Source of the DNA: RUG563 sp045590215
GTDB taxonomy: Bacteria > Bacillota > Clostridia > Christensenellales > Aristaeellaceae
DNA: 39,314 bases
Direction: 5' to 3'
Assembly (NCBI GenBank): GCA_045590215.1
Contig: JAZNQO010000030.1
Coordinates: forward strand, 1-39,314
The notes beneath the pieces were generated by a model. The model saw only the letters and a list, made by a program, of their open reading frames with translations, made no database searches and had not been told where the DNA came from. The position numbers were made by a program, and so were the translations under genes. Numbering within the stretch: the stretch's first letter is position 1; the number at the start of each line of letters is the position of its first letter. Positions 16,935-24,523 of this stretch are shown here, piece by piece.

Positions 16935-18614
16935 TCATCGATTGAGCATCGCATTAAGTGCAACGACAAGGGCATCGACAGCTGAACGTTTGTGTTGATT
17001 GAGAGAAACCGAAGGATCCATTGAAATCGCGTTTGCTACACAAAGCTTCACACGTTTTTCTATTATATCACTCCATTGTTTTCCCTGCGCCCTAAAGCAG
17101 TCAGCAATTCTGTCTGACCACTTCTTTTGCCCTCTGAATTCCGACACGTCCAAATTAACTCCAAACTCTTCGAGTACTGCCGCTTTATATGCTGCCTTAT
17201 CAAGGCAATCTTCAAATTCTGCATTTGGCGAACCATTACACATAGTATAGGTAGTATTTCGAACATTTAGAAGCCCATGATTTTCAGCATCCTGACCAGC
17301 GCGTCGACCCGCTTCGTCATTATCCAACAGAACATGATATTTGCATTGCAAGTTACGATAGAAGGATAGTTTGTAAGGCAAATTACCTGCACCGCCCATA
17401 TCGTCGATAATAAGTGTGCCGTTTTGAAGGGCTTTTTTTATTGGCTCACTCATACTGGGGAGTATTTTTTCCAGAATAATTCTGTCATCTTCACCTTCAA
17501 CAATCAAAACATGCTCTGCATTTACAAGATTATCAGAAACTTTTGTTCCAAGAATGTCACGAATTTCCTTGATTCTCTTTACGGGACTGGCTTTACCAGA
17601 ATCAACAATGATATTTTCATATAAACTAATGCGATTCACAAACAAGGGACTATGGGTTGTTAAAACGACCTGATGATTTGCCGAGATTGCAGTAATTGTT
17701 TCATATAGCTGTCTTGCACTTTCAGGATGTAAATGAGATTCTGGCTCTTCAATTGCAACGACAGACACACGATCTGGGCGAGAAGAAATATTAAGCATAG
17801 CTAACGCAGTCAAGCTCTTTATTCCATCACCTTTTTGCTGAATCGGTGTAGGTGTTCCGTCATTTATAATTATTTCAGCAATGCGTGCATGGACAGAATG
17901 TCTTTCCCCTTTTTTGAGCTGAATTTGAACATCTTGTACCGCAGGAAGAAATTCTTGCAACGGAGAAACCAGTTGAGATGCAATTCCATTAAGCATATTT
18001 TGTTGCAGATCTTCAATCGTTTTTATTGCTTCAACATATGCAGGTGTTGATTCAAGAACTGAAAGTTGGTCTTCGATTAATACATCAACAACATGAAGAG
18101 CATCTCTTTCCGTGCGAATTGCAGGAATAAAGTTAAAGTCTATTTTGAAGCAAACATACTCAATAATTTTCCGTTTGTTTTCAGCATTGGAAAATGCAGG
18201 AGTTCCCCCCTTAGGTATGTCTATCTTCACAGATGAATGGTTTATTGATACTCTCACCGGTATCTTACCTGTTAGTCTTATACCTGTTAAGCCACGTATA
18301 GCTGCAATATCGGTATCAGATAATTCAAAGTTAAGATCAACGGAGGATGAACCATTTGGATAACGTTCTTGTAAGGAAAGAGGGTAATCGCGCTCCCAAT
18401 CATATCGCTGCTTAAGAAATCTTGGAGAAACTCTCAAACCACGAGGATCTGAGGCATACATTTTCATTATATCCATGGCTAAAGTTAATGCGCGAAGTAT
18501 GTTAGACTTACCTTCGTTGTTCTTTCCAACCAGTACAGTCATATTGTTTGTTTGAATTTTTCGAGCAGTAGTGATGCTTCGATAGTTAATGACAGAAAAA
18601 CTTGATAGTCTCAT
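16935..18614 (-). CDS. OLD-family ATPase with TOPRIM nuclease domain
   Basis: A 559-residue protein. The N-terminal half is an SMC/ABC-like ATPase: NYRSI, Walker A GKNNEGKS (30-37), a signature-like KGDGIKSLTALAML, then Walker B VVAIEEPESHLHPE and the switch TTHSP. The C-terminal half is a TOPRIM domain with VEGEDD (E373) and LLDNDE (D431, D433), the metal-binding acids of OLD nucleases. OLD proteins cut DNA and often serve in phage defence. There is no UvrD-type helicase next to it, so it is not Gabija. It starts 24 bp after the Fic gene (AAGGAGATTCAACAA before ATG) and is clearly more AT-rich than that gene and the chromosome to the left. Confidence 0.9.
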   Translation of the reverse strand: MRLSSFSVINYRSITTARKIQTNNMTVLVGKNNEGKSNILRALTLAMDIMKMYASDPRGLRVSPRFLKQRYDWERDYPLSLQERYPNGSSSVDLNFELSDTDIAAIRGLTGIRLTGKIPVRVSINHSSVKIDIPKGGTPAFSNAENKRKIIEYVCFKIDFNFIPAIRTERDALHVVDVLIEDQLSVLESTPAYVEAIKTIEDLQQNMLNGIASQLVSPLQEFLPAVQDVQIQLKKGERHSVHARIAEIIINDGTPTPIQQKGDGIKSLTALAMLNISSRPDRVSVVAIEEPESHLHPESARQLYETITAISANHQVVLTTHSPLFVNRISLYENIIVDSGKASPVKRIKEIRDILGTKVSDNLVNAEHVLIVEGEDDRIILEKILPSMSEPIKKALQNGTLIIDDMGGAGNLPYKLSFYRNLQCKYHVLLDNDEAGRRAGQDAENHGLLNVRNTTYTMCNGSPNAEFEDCLDKAAYKAAVLEEFGVNLDVSEFRGQKKWSDRIADCFRAQGKQWSDIIEKRVKLCVANAISMDPSVSLNQHKRSAVDALVVALNAMLNR

Positions 18615-18638
18615 TTGTTGAATCTCCTTCTGAATGCT

Positions 18639-19544
18639 TTACTGGAAAAGATGTATTTTAGCCTTAAGTTCCGTCAGAATGATGCGTAAAATGCTCATCA
18701 AATTTTTATCCTGATAATACTCATCAAACGCCTCGTAATACCGTTTCCTATCCGAATATTTCACATTGATTGGAGGGTATCCAGCTTGCATCAGCATCAG
18801 ATTCAGAATCAGTCGCCCGGTTCGTCCGTTGCCGTCCACAAAGGGGTGTATCCCCTCAAACTTCAGATGGAACAGTGCTGCACGCTCAATGGGGTGCAGT
18901 TTTTTGTTTCCCTCAAACTCTGCCACCAGCCGTTCCATCTGCTCTGGAACCAACACCGGGTCGGGCGGCACATGGTAGGCCCCCATGATCTGCACCGGAA
19001 TGCGCCGGTAAACGCCCCGATCCTCCGGCCTGTCCATCAGCACCAGCGTATGGATCACCTTGATGATACGCTCAGAGAACGGAACCTTATTCTTGACCAG
19101 TTCCTCCACATAGAGGAATGCGTCACGGTGACCAACAGCTTCCAAGTGATCCTTCAGTGGCTTTTTTTCGATGGTGATGCCTTCCAGGACCAGCGCTGTC
19201 TCCTGCAGGGTCAGGGTGTTGCCCTCAATGGCGTTGGAGTTGTAAGTGTACTCGATCAGGAATTCATCCCGCAGCCGCCGCAGTTCACCCTGGGTGAGAG
19301 GCCGGCGTTTGTCCAACTCCGCTTTCAGCGCATCCACTTCGGCGAAAAGTGCTCCGTAAGGGCTATCGTTCCGTTGATAACGGGTGGTGCGGCCATCAAT
19401 GGGTTTTTCTGCACCGGCAGGGATCAGCCAGGCACGGCCTTTGCGGATCACACCGTCGATCTTGCCCTGCTGGCAAAGAATGCGCACCCTGCGGTCAGAG
19501 ATGCCCCATTGTTCCGCAGCTTGCGCAACGGTGATATATTCCAC
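18639..19544 (-). CDS. Fic domain protein with N-terminal DNA-binding domain
   Basis: A 301-residue protein. Residues 1-45 form an excisionase/MerR-like helix-turn-helix (ITVAQAAEQWGISDRRVRILCQQGKI). The Fic core carries the intact active site HPFVDGNGRTGR at 233-244, so AMP transfer (or a related nucleotidyl transfer) to a protein is expected. An inhibitory motif S103-x3-E107-G108 sits before the core in the same chain. The GTG start follows a GGGGG-rich stretch. It is the first gene of a two-gene unit with the OLD nuclease. The DNA-binding domain may repress the promoter at 19579, where two copies of CGGAACAATA lie. Confidence 0.88.
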   Translation of the reverse strand: MEYITVAQAAEQWGISDRRVRILCQQGKIDGVIRKGRAWLIPAGAEKPIDGRTTRYQRNDSPYGALFAEVDALKAELDKRRPLTQGELRRLRDEFLIEYTYNSNAIEGNTLTLQETALVLEGITIEKKPLKDHLEAVGHRDAFLYVEELVKNKVPFSERIIKVIHTLVLMDRPEDRGVYRRIPVQIMGAYHVPPDPVLVPEQMERLVAEFEGNKKLHPIERAALFHLKFEGIHPFVDGNGRTGRLILNLMLMQAGYPPINVKYSDRKRYYEAFDEYYQDKNLMSILRIILTELKAKIHLFQ

Positions 19545-19578
19545 GCACGATCGCCCCCTTTTTCAGTTCTTTGCTTAT

Positions 19579-19607
19579 AGTATATCGCTTTTGCGGAACA
19601 ATAGCAA
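19579..19607 (-). promoter_or_regulatory. Promoter of the Fic-OLD unit
   Basis: Minus strand: -35 TTGCTA (19602-19607), 17-bp spacer, -10 TATACT (19579-19584). It lies about 35 bp before the GTG start. Confidence 0.5.
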
Positions 19608-19633
19608 TACACTTTCTGTCTATCGGAACAATA
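19594..19633. promoter_or_regulatory. Possible operator: two CGGAACAATA repeats
   Basis: CGGAACAATA occurs at 19594-19603 and 19624-19633, 30 bp apart (about three helical turns). The first overlaps the -35 and spacer of the Fic-OLD promoter. A self-repressing Fic protein with its own helix-turn-helix is a natural candidate to bind it; this is inference. Confidence 0.4.
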
Positions 19634-19639
19634 AAAGTG

Positions 19640-19826
19640 CTGCTTAGTGACAGCGTTATCTTTGATTCGAACCGTCAGATATGTGATGAAACTCCAATCC
19701 ATTTCGAGTCCGCCGTCCTTTGACAACACACCGGGTTCGAATTCTTTGCCCTGTGTTGCCACCTCGCTTATGATAGGAAGCCTTCGGGCATTGGTGTTTA
19801 TCAAGGCAAAATCGCGGCCATTCATC
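19640..19826 (-). pseudogene. Possible gene remnant in the gap between two Fic genes
   Basis: The 333-bp space between the two Fic genes holds no intact gene. Read leftward from 19826, it encodes protein-like sequence: MNGRDFALINTNARRLP, ISEVATQGKEFEPGVLSKDGG, then LEMDWSFITYLTVR, then low-quality sequence running into the Fic promoter. I do not recognise the family. The NTNARRL codons are inside the 24-bp repeat and occur again next to sigK, so both copies may be pieces of one former gene. Confidence 0.3.
19777..19800. repeat. 24-bp direct repeat, right copy
   Basis: Exact repeat of 16892-16915. Unlike the left copy it has no inverted arm beside it, so no hairpin forms here. Confidence 0.85.
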
Positions 19827-19877
19827 AGGCGTTTTGTCCCGGTGGACAACCTCTGTGCAAAATGCACAGAAGTGAAC

Positions 19878-20924
19878 TCATCTGAGCCGGAAGTAGCAGG
19901 TATTCTTGCCGCTTCCTTCACGTTTGATTTCTTCATCGGCAACCATCTTCCGCAGTGCGCCTTCAATCGCGCTGACGCTTAAGGAGGGACAAAGCTCCCG
20001 GATATCCTGCTTGGTGAATCTTCCCAGCTTGTTCATGGATGCCTGCCGGACCATTTCAATCGCTGGTAGTTTCTTTTCTACCAGTGCAAAACGATCCGCA
20101 AAATCCTTGTAAGCGGCAAGGATGGTGCCCAGCAGATACTTGATGAAGGGAACTGCATCTTCCGTTTCCTCATGCCAGCCGGTCTGCGCTTGGCGGAGAG
20201 CGTCGTAGTACAGGTCCTTGTTCTTGGCGATCTTTGCTTCCAGAGAGATGTACTTGCCCACATAGAAGCCGCTGCGGTACAGCAGCAGGGTCGTCAGCAG
20301 GCGGCTCATGCGTCCGTTGCCATCGTTGAAGGGATGGATGCACAGGAAGTCGTGGATGAAAACCGGAATGGCAATCAGCGGTTCAACCTCCATGTTGCCA
20401 ATGATGCGGTTGTATTCCTCGCAGATCCTGCCGAGGGCATCCGGCGTCTCAAAAGGCGAGAGGGGCGTGAACAGCGTTTCCACATGACCATCGGGATAGG
20501 TGGCGCTGATGTAGTTCTGGACGCTCTTTGTGCGGCCAGCCAGGGGATTGTTCATGTGGCTGTACATCACCTTGTGCAGCTGCAGGATGTAATTCGGCGT
20601 GATGGGAATGGCATCGAAATTCTCGTGAATGATGTTCAAGGCGTCACGATACCCGGCGATTTCCTGTTCATCACGGTTCCGCGGAGCGGTCTTTTCCGAA
20701 ACCAACTGCCGGATTCTGGTACTGGTGGTGACGATACCTTCGATGGCGTTGGATGCCTCGGTGCTTTGCACCTTGGCGATCTCCACCAGTTTCTCCAGCT
20801 CCTCCGGACGCTGCTTCAGATACAGTTCCTGCTTGCCGGCTTCTTTGTATATGGCAGCAATCAGGCCAAGGATATCGGAATCCCACTTCTGATCCCTGAT
20901 TGCGGAATAGTTGAACACTCTCAT
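19878..20924 (-). CDS. Fic domain protein with C-terminal winged helix
   Basis: A 348-residue Fic protein of the DUF4172-less, Fic_N type: an N-terminal helical region with the inhibitory motif S58-x3-E62-G63 (STEASNAIEG), the intact active site HPFNDGNGRMSR at 197-208, and a C-terminal winged helix (GRFTKQDIRELCPSLSVSAIEGALRKM). It is colinear with the Fic protein at 33756 up to the active site, so the two are relatives of the same subfamily. It is expected to modify a protein with a nucleotide and to be self-inhibited. It is transcribed away from parB with a shared promoter region. Confidence 0.9.
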   Translation of the reverse strand: MRVFNYSAIRDQKWDSDILGLIAAIYKEAGKQELYLKQRPEELEKLVEIAKVQSTEASNAIEGIVTTSTRIRQLVSEKTAPRNRDEQEIAGYRDALNIIHENFDAIPITPNYILQLHKVMYSHMNNPLAGRTKSVQNYISATYPDGHVETLFTPLSPFETPDALGRICEEYNRIIGNMEVEPLIAIPVFIHDFLCIHPFNDGNGRMSRLLTTLLLYRSGFYVGKYISLEAKIAKNKDLYYDALRQAQTGWHEETEDAVPFIKYLLGTILAAYKDFADRFALVEKKLPAIEMVRQASMNKLGRFTKQDIRELCPSLSVSAIEGALRKMVADEEIKREGSGKNTCYFRLR

Positions 20925-20942
20925 GGCCTTACCCCCCCACTT

Positions 20943-21010
20943 TCCCTTAAATTATAGGCAAATATATGGGAAAAGTCAATGGAAAAGGGAACGAATCCCT
21001 TAAAATTATA
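20943..21010. promoter_or_regulatory. Repeated box in the Fic/parB divergent promoter region
   Basis: TCCCTTAAATTATA (20943-20956) recurs as TCCCTTAAAATTATA (20996-21010). Each includes a minus-strand TATAAT. GGGAA/TTCCC segments between them add symmetry. This may be an operator for the Fic protein's winged helix or for the ParB-side genes. Confidence 0.35.
20951..20979 (-). promoter_or_regulatory. Promoter of the second Fic gene
   Basis: Minus strand: -35 TTGACT (20974-20979), 17-bp spacer, -10 TATAAT (20951-20956), about 27 bp before the ATG. Confidence 0.6.
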
Positions 21011-21103
21011 CCAAAAACAAGGGAAAGTATGCAAACAAAAGGGCATTTGGTTTAACCAACAACATAACACAGTCAAACGATACGATATAAAAAGGAGAAA
21101 AAT

Positions 21104-22030
21104 ATGAAAAGACGGACACACATTCAACTGACACCCTACGAAGATCTCTTTTCTACCGAAGAACAGCGGCAGGACTATCACCGGGAAAAGGTGATGGACA
21201 TTCCGCTTGATGAACTTCATCCCTTTAAGGATCATCCCTTCAAAGTGCTGGACGATGACCGCATGGCGGACACTACCCGCAGCGTGCAGGAGCGTGGCGT
21301 GCTGGTACCGGCTATTGCTCGTCCCCGTCCTGATGGCGGCTATGAGCTGATCTCCGGACACCGCCGCAAGCGTGCCTGTGAACTGGCAGGGCTGGACACC
21401 ATGCCGGTGATTGTTCGGGAGATGGATGACAACGCTGCCGTGCTGGTGATGGTGGACAGCAATATCCAACGGGAGAACATCCTGCCCAGCGAAAGGGCCT
21501 TTGCCTACAAGATGAAGTTGGAGGCGTTGAAAAGGCAGGGGGCAAGAACCGACCTCACTTCTGGACAAGTTGTCCAGAAGTCCCGATTGTCAGCTGAGAT
21601 CGTTGCAGAGGGCACCGGCGAAAGCTACAAGCAGATCCAACGCTACATTCGGCTGACCTACTTGATTCCCAAATTACTGAACATGGTGGACGAAAAGAAG
21701 ATTGCCTTCAATCCGGCGGTAGAATTGTCCTACCTGAGGCAGGAGGAACAAGCGCAGCTCCTGGACGCCATGGAACGCGAACAAGCCACGCCGTCCCTGT
21801 CCCAGGCGCAGCGGCTGAAGCGGTTCAGTCAGGAGGACAAGCTGTCCCCGGCAGTGATGAGTGCCATTCTGTCCGAAGAGAAGAAGGTGGAGCAGGAGCA
21901 GGTATCTTTCTCCGCCGAAGCCCTGCGCAAGTATTTCCCCAAGTCCTACACGCCCCAGCAGATGGAAACCGTCATTTTCCGCCTGTTGGATACCTGGCAG
22001 CGTAAGCGTCAGCAGCAACAAGAACGATAA
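21104..22030 (+). CDS. ParB/Spo0J-like partition protein, ICE type
   Basis: A 308-residue ParB family protein. The N-terminal ParB domain has PLDELHPFKDHPF, SVQERGVLVPAIARP and the nucleotide-binding ISGHRRKRACELAG; then MVDSNIQRENILPSERAFAYKM and a helix-turn-helix region (SYKQIQRYIRLTYLIPKLL). This version is typical of integrative and conjugative elements of clostridia. No ParA is encoded in the window. AAAAAGGAGAAAAAT precedes the ATG. A 25-bp palindrome lies inside the gene at 21557. Confidence 0.9.
   Translation: MKRRTHIQLTPYEDLFSTEEQRQDYHREKVMDIPLDELHPFKDHPFKVLDDDRMADTTRSVQERGVLVPAIARPRPDGGYELISGHRRKRACELAGLDTMPVIVREMDDNAAVLVMVDSNIQRENILPSERAFAYKMKLEALKRQGARTDLTSGQVVQKSRLSAEIVAEGTGESYKQIQRYIRLTYLIPKLLNMVDEKKIAFNPAVELSYLRQEEQAQLLDAMEREQATPSLSQAQRLKRFSQEDKLSPAVMSAILSEEKKVEQEQVSFSAEALRKYFPKSYTPQQMETVIFRLLDTWQRKRQQQQER
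21557..21581. promoter_or_regulatory. 25-bp perfect palindrome inside parB
   Basis: Two 12-bp arms (ACTTCTGGACAA and its complement) around one G. The core GGACAAGTTGTCC occurs again at 25643-25655 outside any gene. A ParB-binding (parS-like) or transfer-related site is possible. Confidence 0.5.
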
Positions 22031-22047
22031 TTGAAAGGAGCATCACA

Positions 22048-22374
22048 ATGCCTGTCTATCGCAGCAACAACCCTCGGAAATCCTTCGTGAGCATGAGCAA
22101 CCACTCTACCCGCAATAAGGAGCTTTCTCTGCGAGCCAAGGGGTTGATGACCGTCCTGATGGACTTGCCGCCCAACTGGCGGTTCTCCGTGGCTGGACTC
22201 AGCAAGATCATGCCGGATGGCCCCGATGCCATTCGCACCACTATGCTGGAACTGGAAAGTAAGGGCTATCTGGAACGCATCCGCAAAACCGGTGCAAACG
22301 GCAGATCGTATGTGGAATACAACATCTACGAGATGCCGAAAGAGACCATGTTACTACCATCAAAGAAAGAATAA
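22048..22374 (+). CDS. Winged-helix protein linked to parB (ICE replication/maintenance type)
   Basis: A 108-residue protein with a helix-turn-helix like those of replication initiators and DnaD-like proteins: LSLRAKGLMTVLMDLPPNWRF, VAGLSKIMPDGPDAIRTTM, ELESKGYLERIRK. Genes of this kind commonly follow parB in clostridial conjugative elements. Its start follows TTGAAAGGAGCATCACA, 17 bp after the parB stop, so both are one operon. The precise role is not known. Confidence 0.75.
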   Translation: MPVYRSNNPRKSFVSMSNHSTRNKELSLRAKGLMTVLMDLPPNWRFSVAGLSKIMPDGPDAIRTTMLELESKGYLERIRKTGANGRSYVEYNIYEMPKETMLLPSKKE

Positions 22375-22394
22375 TCTAATCGTACCGAATCAAA

Positions 22395-22439
22395 AAGGGA
22401 ACCGGAGCTTTTCCACAGGGGTTAAGCTCCGGTTCCCTT
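22395..22439. terminator. Bidirectional terminator
   Basis: A 16-bp perfect stem: AAGGGAACCGGAGCTT (22395-22410) and its complement (22424-22439), 13-nt loop, A-run on the left and T-run on the right. It separates the rightward parB operon from the leftward membrane-protein gene. Confidence 0.9.
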
Positions 22440-22454
22440 TACGTTACGGTTGCG

Positions 22455-23147
22455 TTATTCAGGCTTCTTCATCACAGCCAGGATGCCGGCGAAGGTCAGC
22501 ACCGAGCCAATGCCCATATTGGCCATACCCAGGGCGTTGACCAGCGCGGAGGCCGGCAGGAGCATGGGCAGGGCGTTGATCACCAGCGTGCCCGTCAGCG
22601 GATTGAACACCGCAGCCCAGCGGGGCAGGCAGGTTTTGCCGCGAACCACCGTCACGAACAGGGCGATGGTCATGGCGTAGTACACGGGCATAAACACCAC
22701 GCAGATGGGCAGCACCAGCCAGAGGGTGAAGTCCCACAGCGGCTGGGGGATACCACCCGCGGAGAAATCCACCATGCGGCACAGGAACATCAGCGCGATG
22801 CAGATCACATGAACGATGCCGCCCAGCCCTGCGGTAGCCGCAGCACCCGCATGAATGAGCTTGGTGGCCCTTTTACTGCCGCCCTTTTCCACCAGCTGCG
22901 CGGTAGCCTTGAAGCCGTAATACTGCAGCGGAATGCCGATGCCGCCAAAGAGTACGCCGCAGGCCAGCTGCCACAGCGACAGGTTGGCACTGCCCAGCAT
23001 CATGCCCATCATGCCGGTGAGGTCGTTGTCCACCCTGGGGTATTCCACCCAGCCAATGGTCAGTTCGCCGCCCAGCACCGTAACGATGGAGGCGATCAAG
23101 CCGATGATCAGCAGTTTTCGGATGTTGGCGTATGTTTTCGTATCCAT
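22455..23147 (-). CDS. Multi-pass membrane protein (DUF6796-like)
   Basis: A 230-residue membrane protein with about six or seven hydrophobic segments (LLIIGLIASIVTVLGGELTIG, LWQLACGVLFGGIGIPLQYYG, AAATAGLGGIVHVICIALMFL, LWDFTLWLVLPICVVFMPVYY, and others). It resembles proteins now grouped as DUF6796; I recall this from its pattern and am not certain. It is the last gene of the riboswitch-led operon, 14 bp behind the preceding gene. As the only membrane protein in the operon it is a candidate for metal handling, but no metal-binding signature is clear. Confidence 0.7.
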   Translation of the reverse strand: MDTKTYANIRKLLIIGLIASIVTVLGGELTIGWVEYPRVDNDLTGMMGMMLGSANLSLWQLACGVLFGGIGIPLQYYGFKATAQLVEKGGSKRATKLIHAGAAATAGLGGIVHVICIALMFLCRMVDFSAGGIPQPLWDFTLWLVLPICVVFMPVYYAMTIALFVTVVRGKTCLPRWAAVFNPLTGTLVINALPMLLPASALVNALGMANMGIGSVLTFAGILAVMKKPE

Positions 23148-23161
23148 GGGTACTCCTCCGA

Positions 23162-23782
23162 TTATTTTTTCAGGTGCAGCCGGAAATCGCAGCAGCTGCC
23201 GCCGGTGGCCAAGGTCTGGGTGCGGGCCCAGACCAGATTTTTGTGCAGGTTGCCGTAGGTGATATCATCAGCCCGACAGGAGAATTGAGTCAGCTCCGGA
23301 CAGCCGTACTTCTTGCAGGTTTCAAAGTAGGGGCAGTGCAGCATATCCACTGCGAATTTCGGGGCATCCGGCACAAGGCGGTATTTGAAACCGGCTGCTT
23401 CGCCGAACATCCTGTCAAGCATTTTGCCACACAGGGAGGGCATCAGTTTGTATAGCCCCAGTTTCATCAGGCCGCGGGCGAACTTCATCATCTTTTCCGT
23501 TTCGATGAATGCCCACTTTTCCGTGAAGGCCAAAGCCCCTTCCACGCTTCCGGTGATCTCCACCGTCTTTTCGTACAGGGCGATCATGGGCAGCAGCTGG
23601 TTCAGGTGCATTTGCAGAGCAGGGCTGGCAGAGGCATTGTCCGCAAACAGGAAAGAGGCACGGTCATACACGGCAGGCAGGTGGGCTTCCCAACCGTTGG
23701 CCACAAAACCATTGTACAGGCTTTTCGTGATGGGCTTCTGGCGGATGATCTTTTTGCAGGCTTCGGGGGTGACGGTTTTCAT
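23162..23782 (-). CDS. L-2-amino-thiazoline-4-carboxylic acid hydrolase family protein
   Basis: A 206-residue soluble protein. The C-terminal half has the Cys-rich pattern of the ATC hydrolase family: CPYFETCKKYGCPELTQF, CRADDITYGNL, then GGSCCDFRL. The founding enzyme opens the thiazoline ring in Pseudomonas cysteine synthesis from ATC; most clostridial relatives have no known substrate, so the name is a family label only. It is the middle gene of a three-gene operon behind a yybP-ykoY riboswitch, 15 bp after the SRPBCC-like gene. Confidence 0.8.
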   Translation of the reverse strand: MKTVTPEACKKIIRQKPITKSLYNGFVANGWEAHLPAVYDRASFLFADNASASPALQMHLNQLLPMIALYEKTVEITGSVEGALAFTEKWAFIETEKMMKFARGLMKLGLYKLMPSLCGKMLDRMFGEAAGFKYRLVPDAPKFAVDMLHCPYFETCKKYGCPELTQFSCRADDITYGNLHKNLVWARTQTLATGGSCCDFRLHLKK

Positions 23783-23797
23783 CGTTTGTACTCTCCT

Positions 23798-24253
23798 TTA
23801 TTTGTGTTCATGGAGCAGACGGATCCATTTTCTTTGCCGATGAGCGTAAAACAGCTTGGCCCACAGGCACACGAAAGGCGTTTTCCAGCCTGCGTGGATC
23901 TCCACTTCGTCCGTATATCCTGTGTGGTCATGGTCGATGGCCGTCAGAATGATTTTGTGATTCCACACTGGCACATGGGGATTGGATTCTTCTGTGTAGA
24001 TGATGCCAGCGGCTCGGTCAAAGCGCATCACACGGATGGTATGGATACCCAGGGGCAGCACCCCGAACAGCCGAAAGCGGAACCGGTATACTTCACCCGG
24101 CTGCCATTTGAGATCGTCGGAGCGGTCAACTGGCTGGAAAGTGGCATAGAGCCTGGCAATATGCTGCAATGTGCTGAGCGTGGAGAGCTTCGGCCAAATG
24201 GTGTTTACGTTTGCAGGGAGTGTGACGGATCGTACGACAAGCCGATGTTTCAT
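23798..24253 (-). CDS. SRPBCC-like small protein
   Basis: A 151-residue protein that resembles the START/SRPBCC ligand-binding fold: VTLPANVNTIWPKLSTLSTLQHIA at the start, GEVYRFRFRLFGVLPLG and HVPVWNHKIILTAIDHDH in the middle, and a C-terminal helix. No enzyme residues can be named. ATG at 24253 follows AAAGGAGATCAA; the longer reading frame upstream would run through the terminator hairpin. It is the first gene of the riboswitch-controlled operon. Confidence 0.7.
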   Translation of the reverse strand: MKHRLVVRSVTLPANVNTIWPKLSTLSTLQHIARLYATFQPVDRSDDLKWQPGEVYRFRFRLFGVLPLGIHTIRVMRFDRAAGIIYTEESNPHVPVWNHKIILTAIDHDHTGYTDEVEIHAGWKTPFVCLWAKLFYAHRQRKWIRLLHEHK

Positions 24254-24280
24254 TTGATCTCCTTTCACGGTCGTTTGAGG

Positions 24281-24321
24281 ATAACAAAAACCCAGGCACG
24301 GCGCTGAATGCCATGCCCGGG
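24281..24321 (-). terminator. Leader terminator of the riboswitch operon
   Basis: In the minus-strand RNA CCCGGGCATGGC pairs with GCCGTGCCTGGG (24291-24302 and 24310-24321) with two G-U pairs, followed by TTTTTGTTAT. It ends only about 28 nt before the first gene of the operon, leaving no room for a promoter in between, so it must work as an attenuator. Confidence 0.85.
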
Positions 24322-24363
24322 TGATGAAACGATCACACTTCGACCCACGCATAGCCTTTCAGC

Positions 24364-24460
24364 TGTACGATGAGTCTCGCAATTTGAAGCAAGCCAGGCC
24401 GGAGCCAGGATGTTGACTTGCTACGCCAGAGGCGCTCGCTACTCCCTCACGGAATGTACA
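24364..24460 (-). ncRNA. yybP-ykoY manganese riboswitch
   Basis: In the minus-strand RNA the family's conserved pieces appear in order: GGGAGTAGC, GTCAACAT and GCGAGACTC. P1 is formed by TGTAC...GTGAG with CTCAT...GTACA. Inside, GCGCC pairs with GGCGT and AGCAAG with CTTGCT. This class senses manganese ions and usually turns expression on when they are high, typically for exporters (MntP, TerC-like, P-type ATPases). Here it precedes an SRPBCC-like, an ATC-hydrolase-like and a membrane protein gene, with a terminator as the expression platform. Confidence 0.82.
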
Positions 24461-24464
24461 ATTT

Positions 24465-24494
24465 ACGATACCATATTTGTGAAAGGAGTGTCAA
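24465..24494 (-). promoter_or_regulatory. Promoter of the riboswitch operon
   Basis: Minus strand: -35 TTGACA (24489-24494), 18-bp spacer, -10 TATCGT (24465-24470). Transcription would start at the first bases of the riboswitch, which fits. Confidence 0.6.
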
Positions 24495-24523
24495 GCCAAA
24501 TACAGGGATTGAACAATCCAGCC

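Noticed and set aside
16935..19544. Gabija defence system
   Set aside because: The nuclease is OLD-like, but the partner is a Fic protein; no UvrD-type helicase (GajB) is present on either side.
19660..19745. tRNA gene suggested by GGTTCGAAT-like sequences on both strands
   Set aside because: No acceptor, D or anticodon stems could be drawn around them; they lie in a protein-like remnant.
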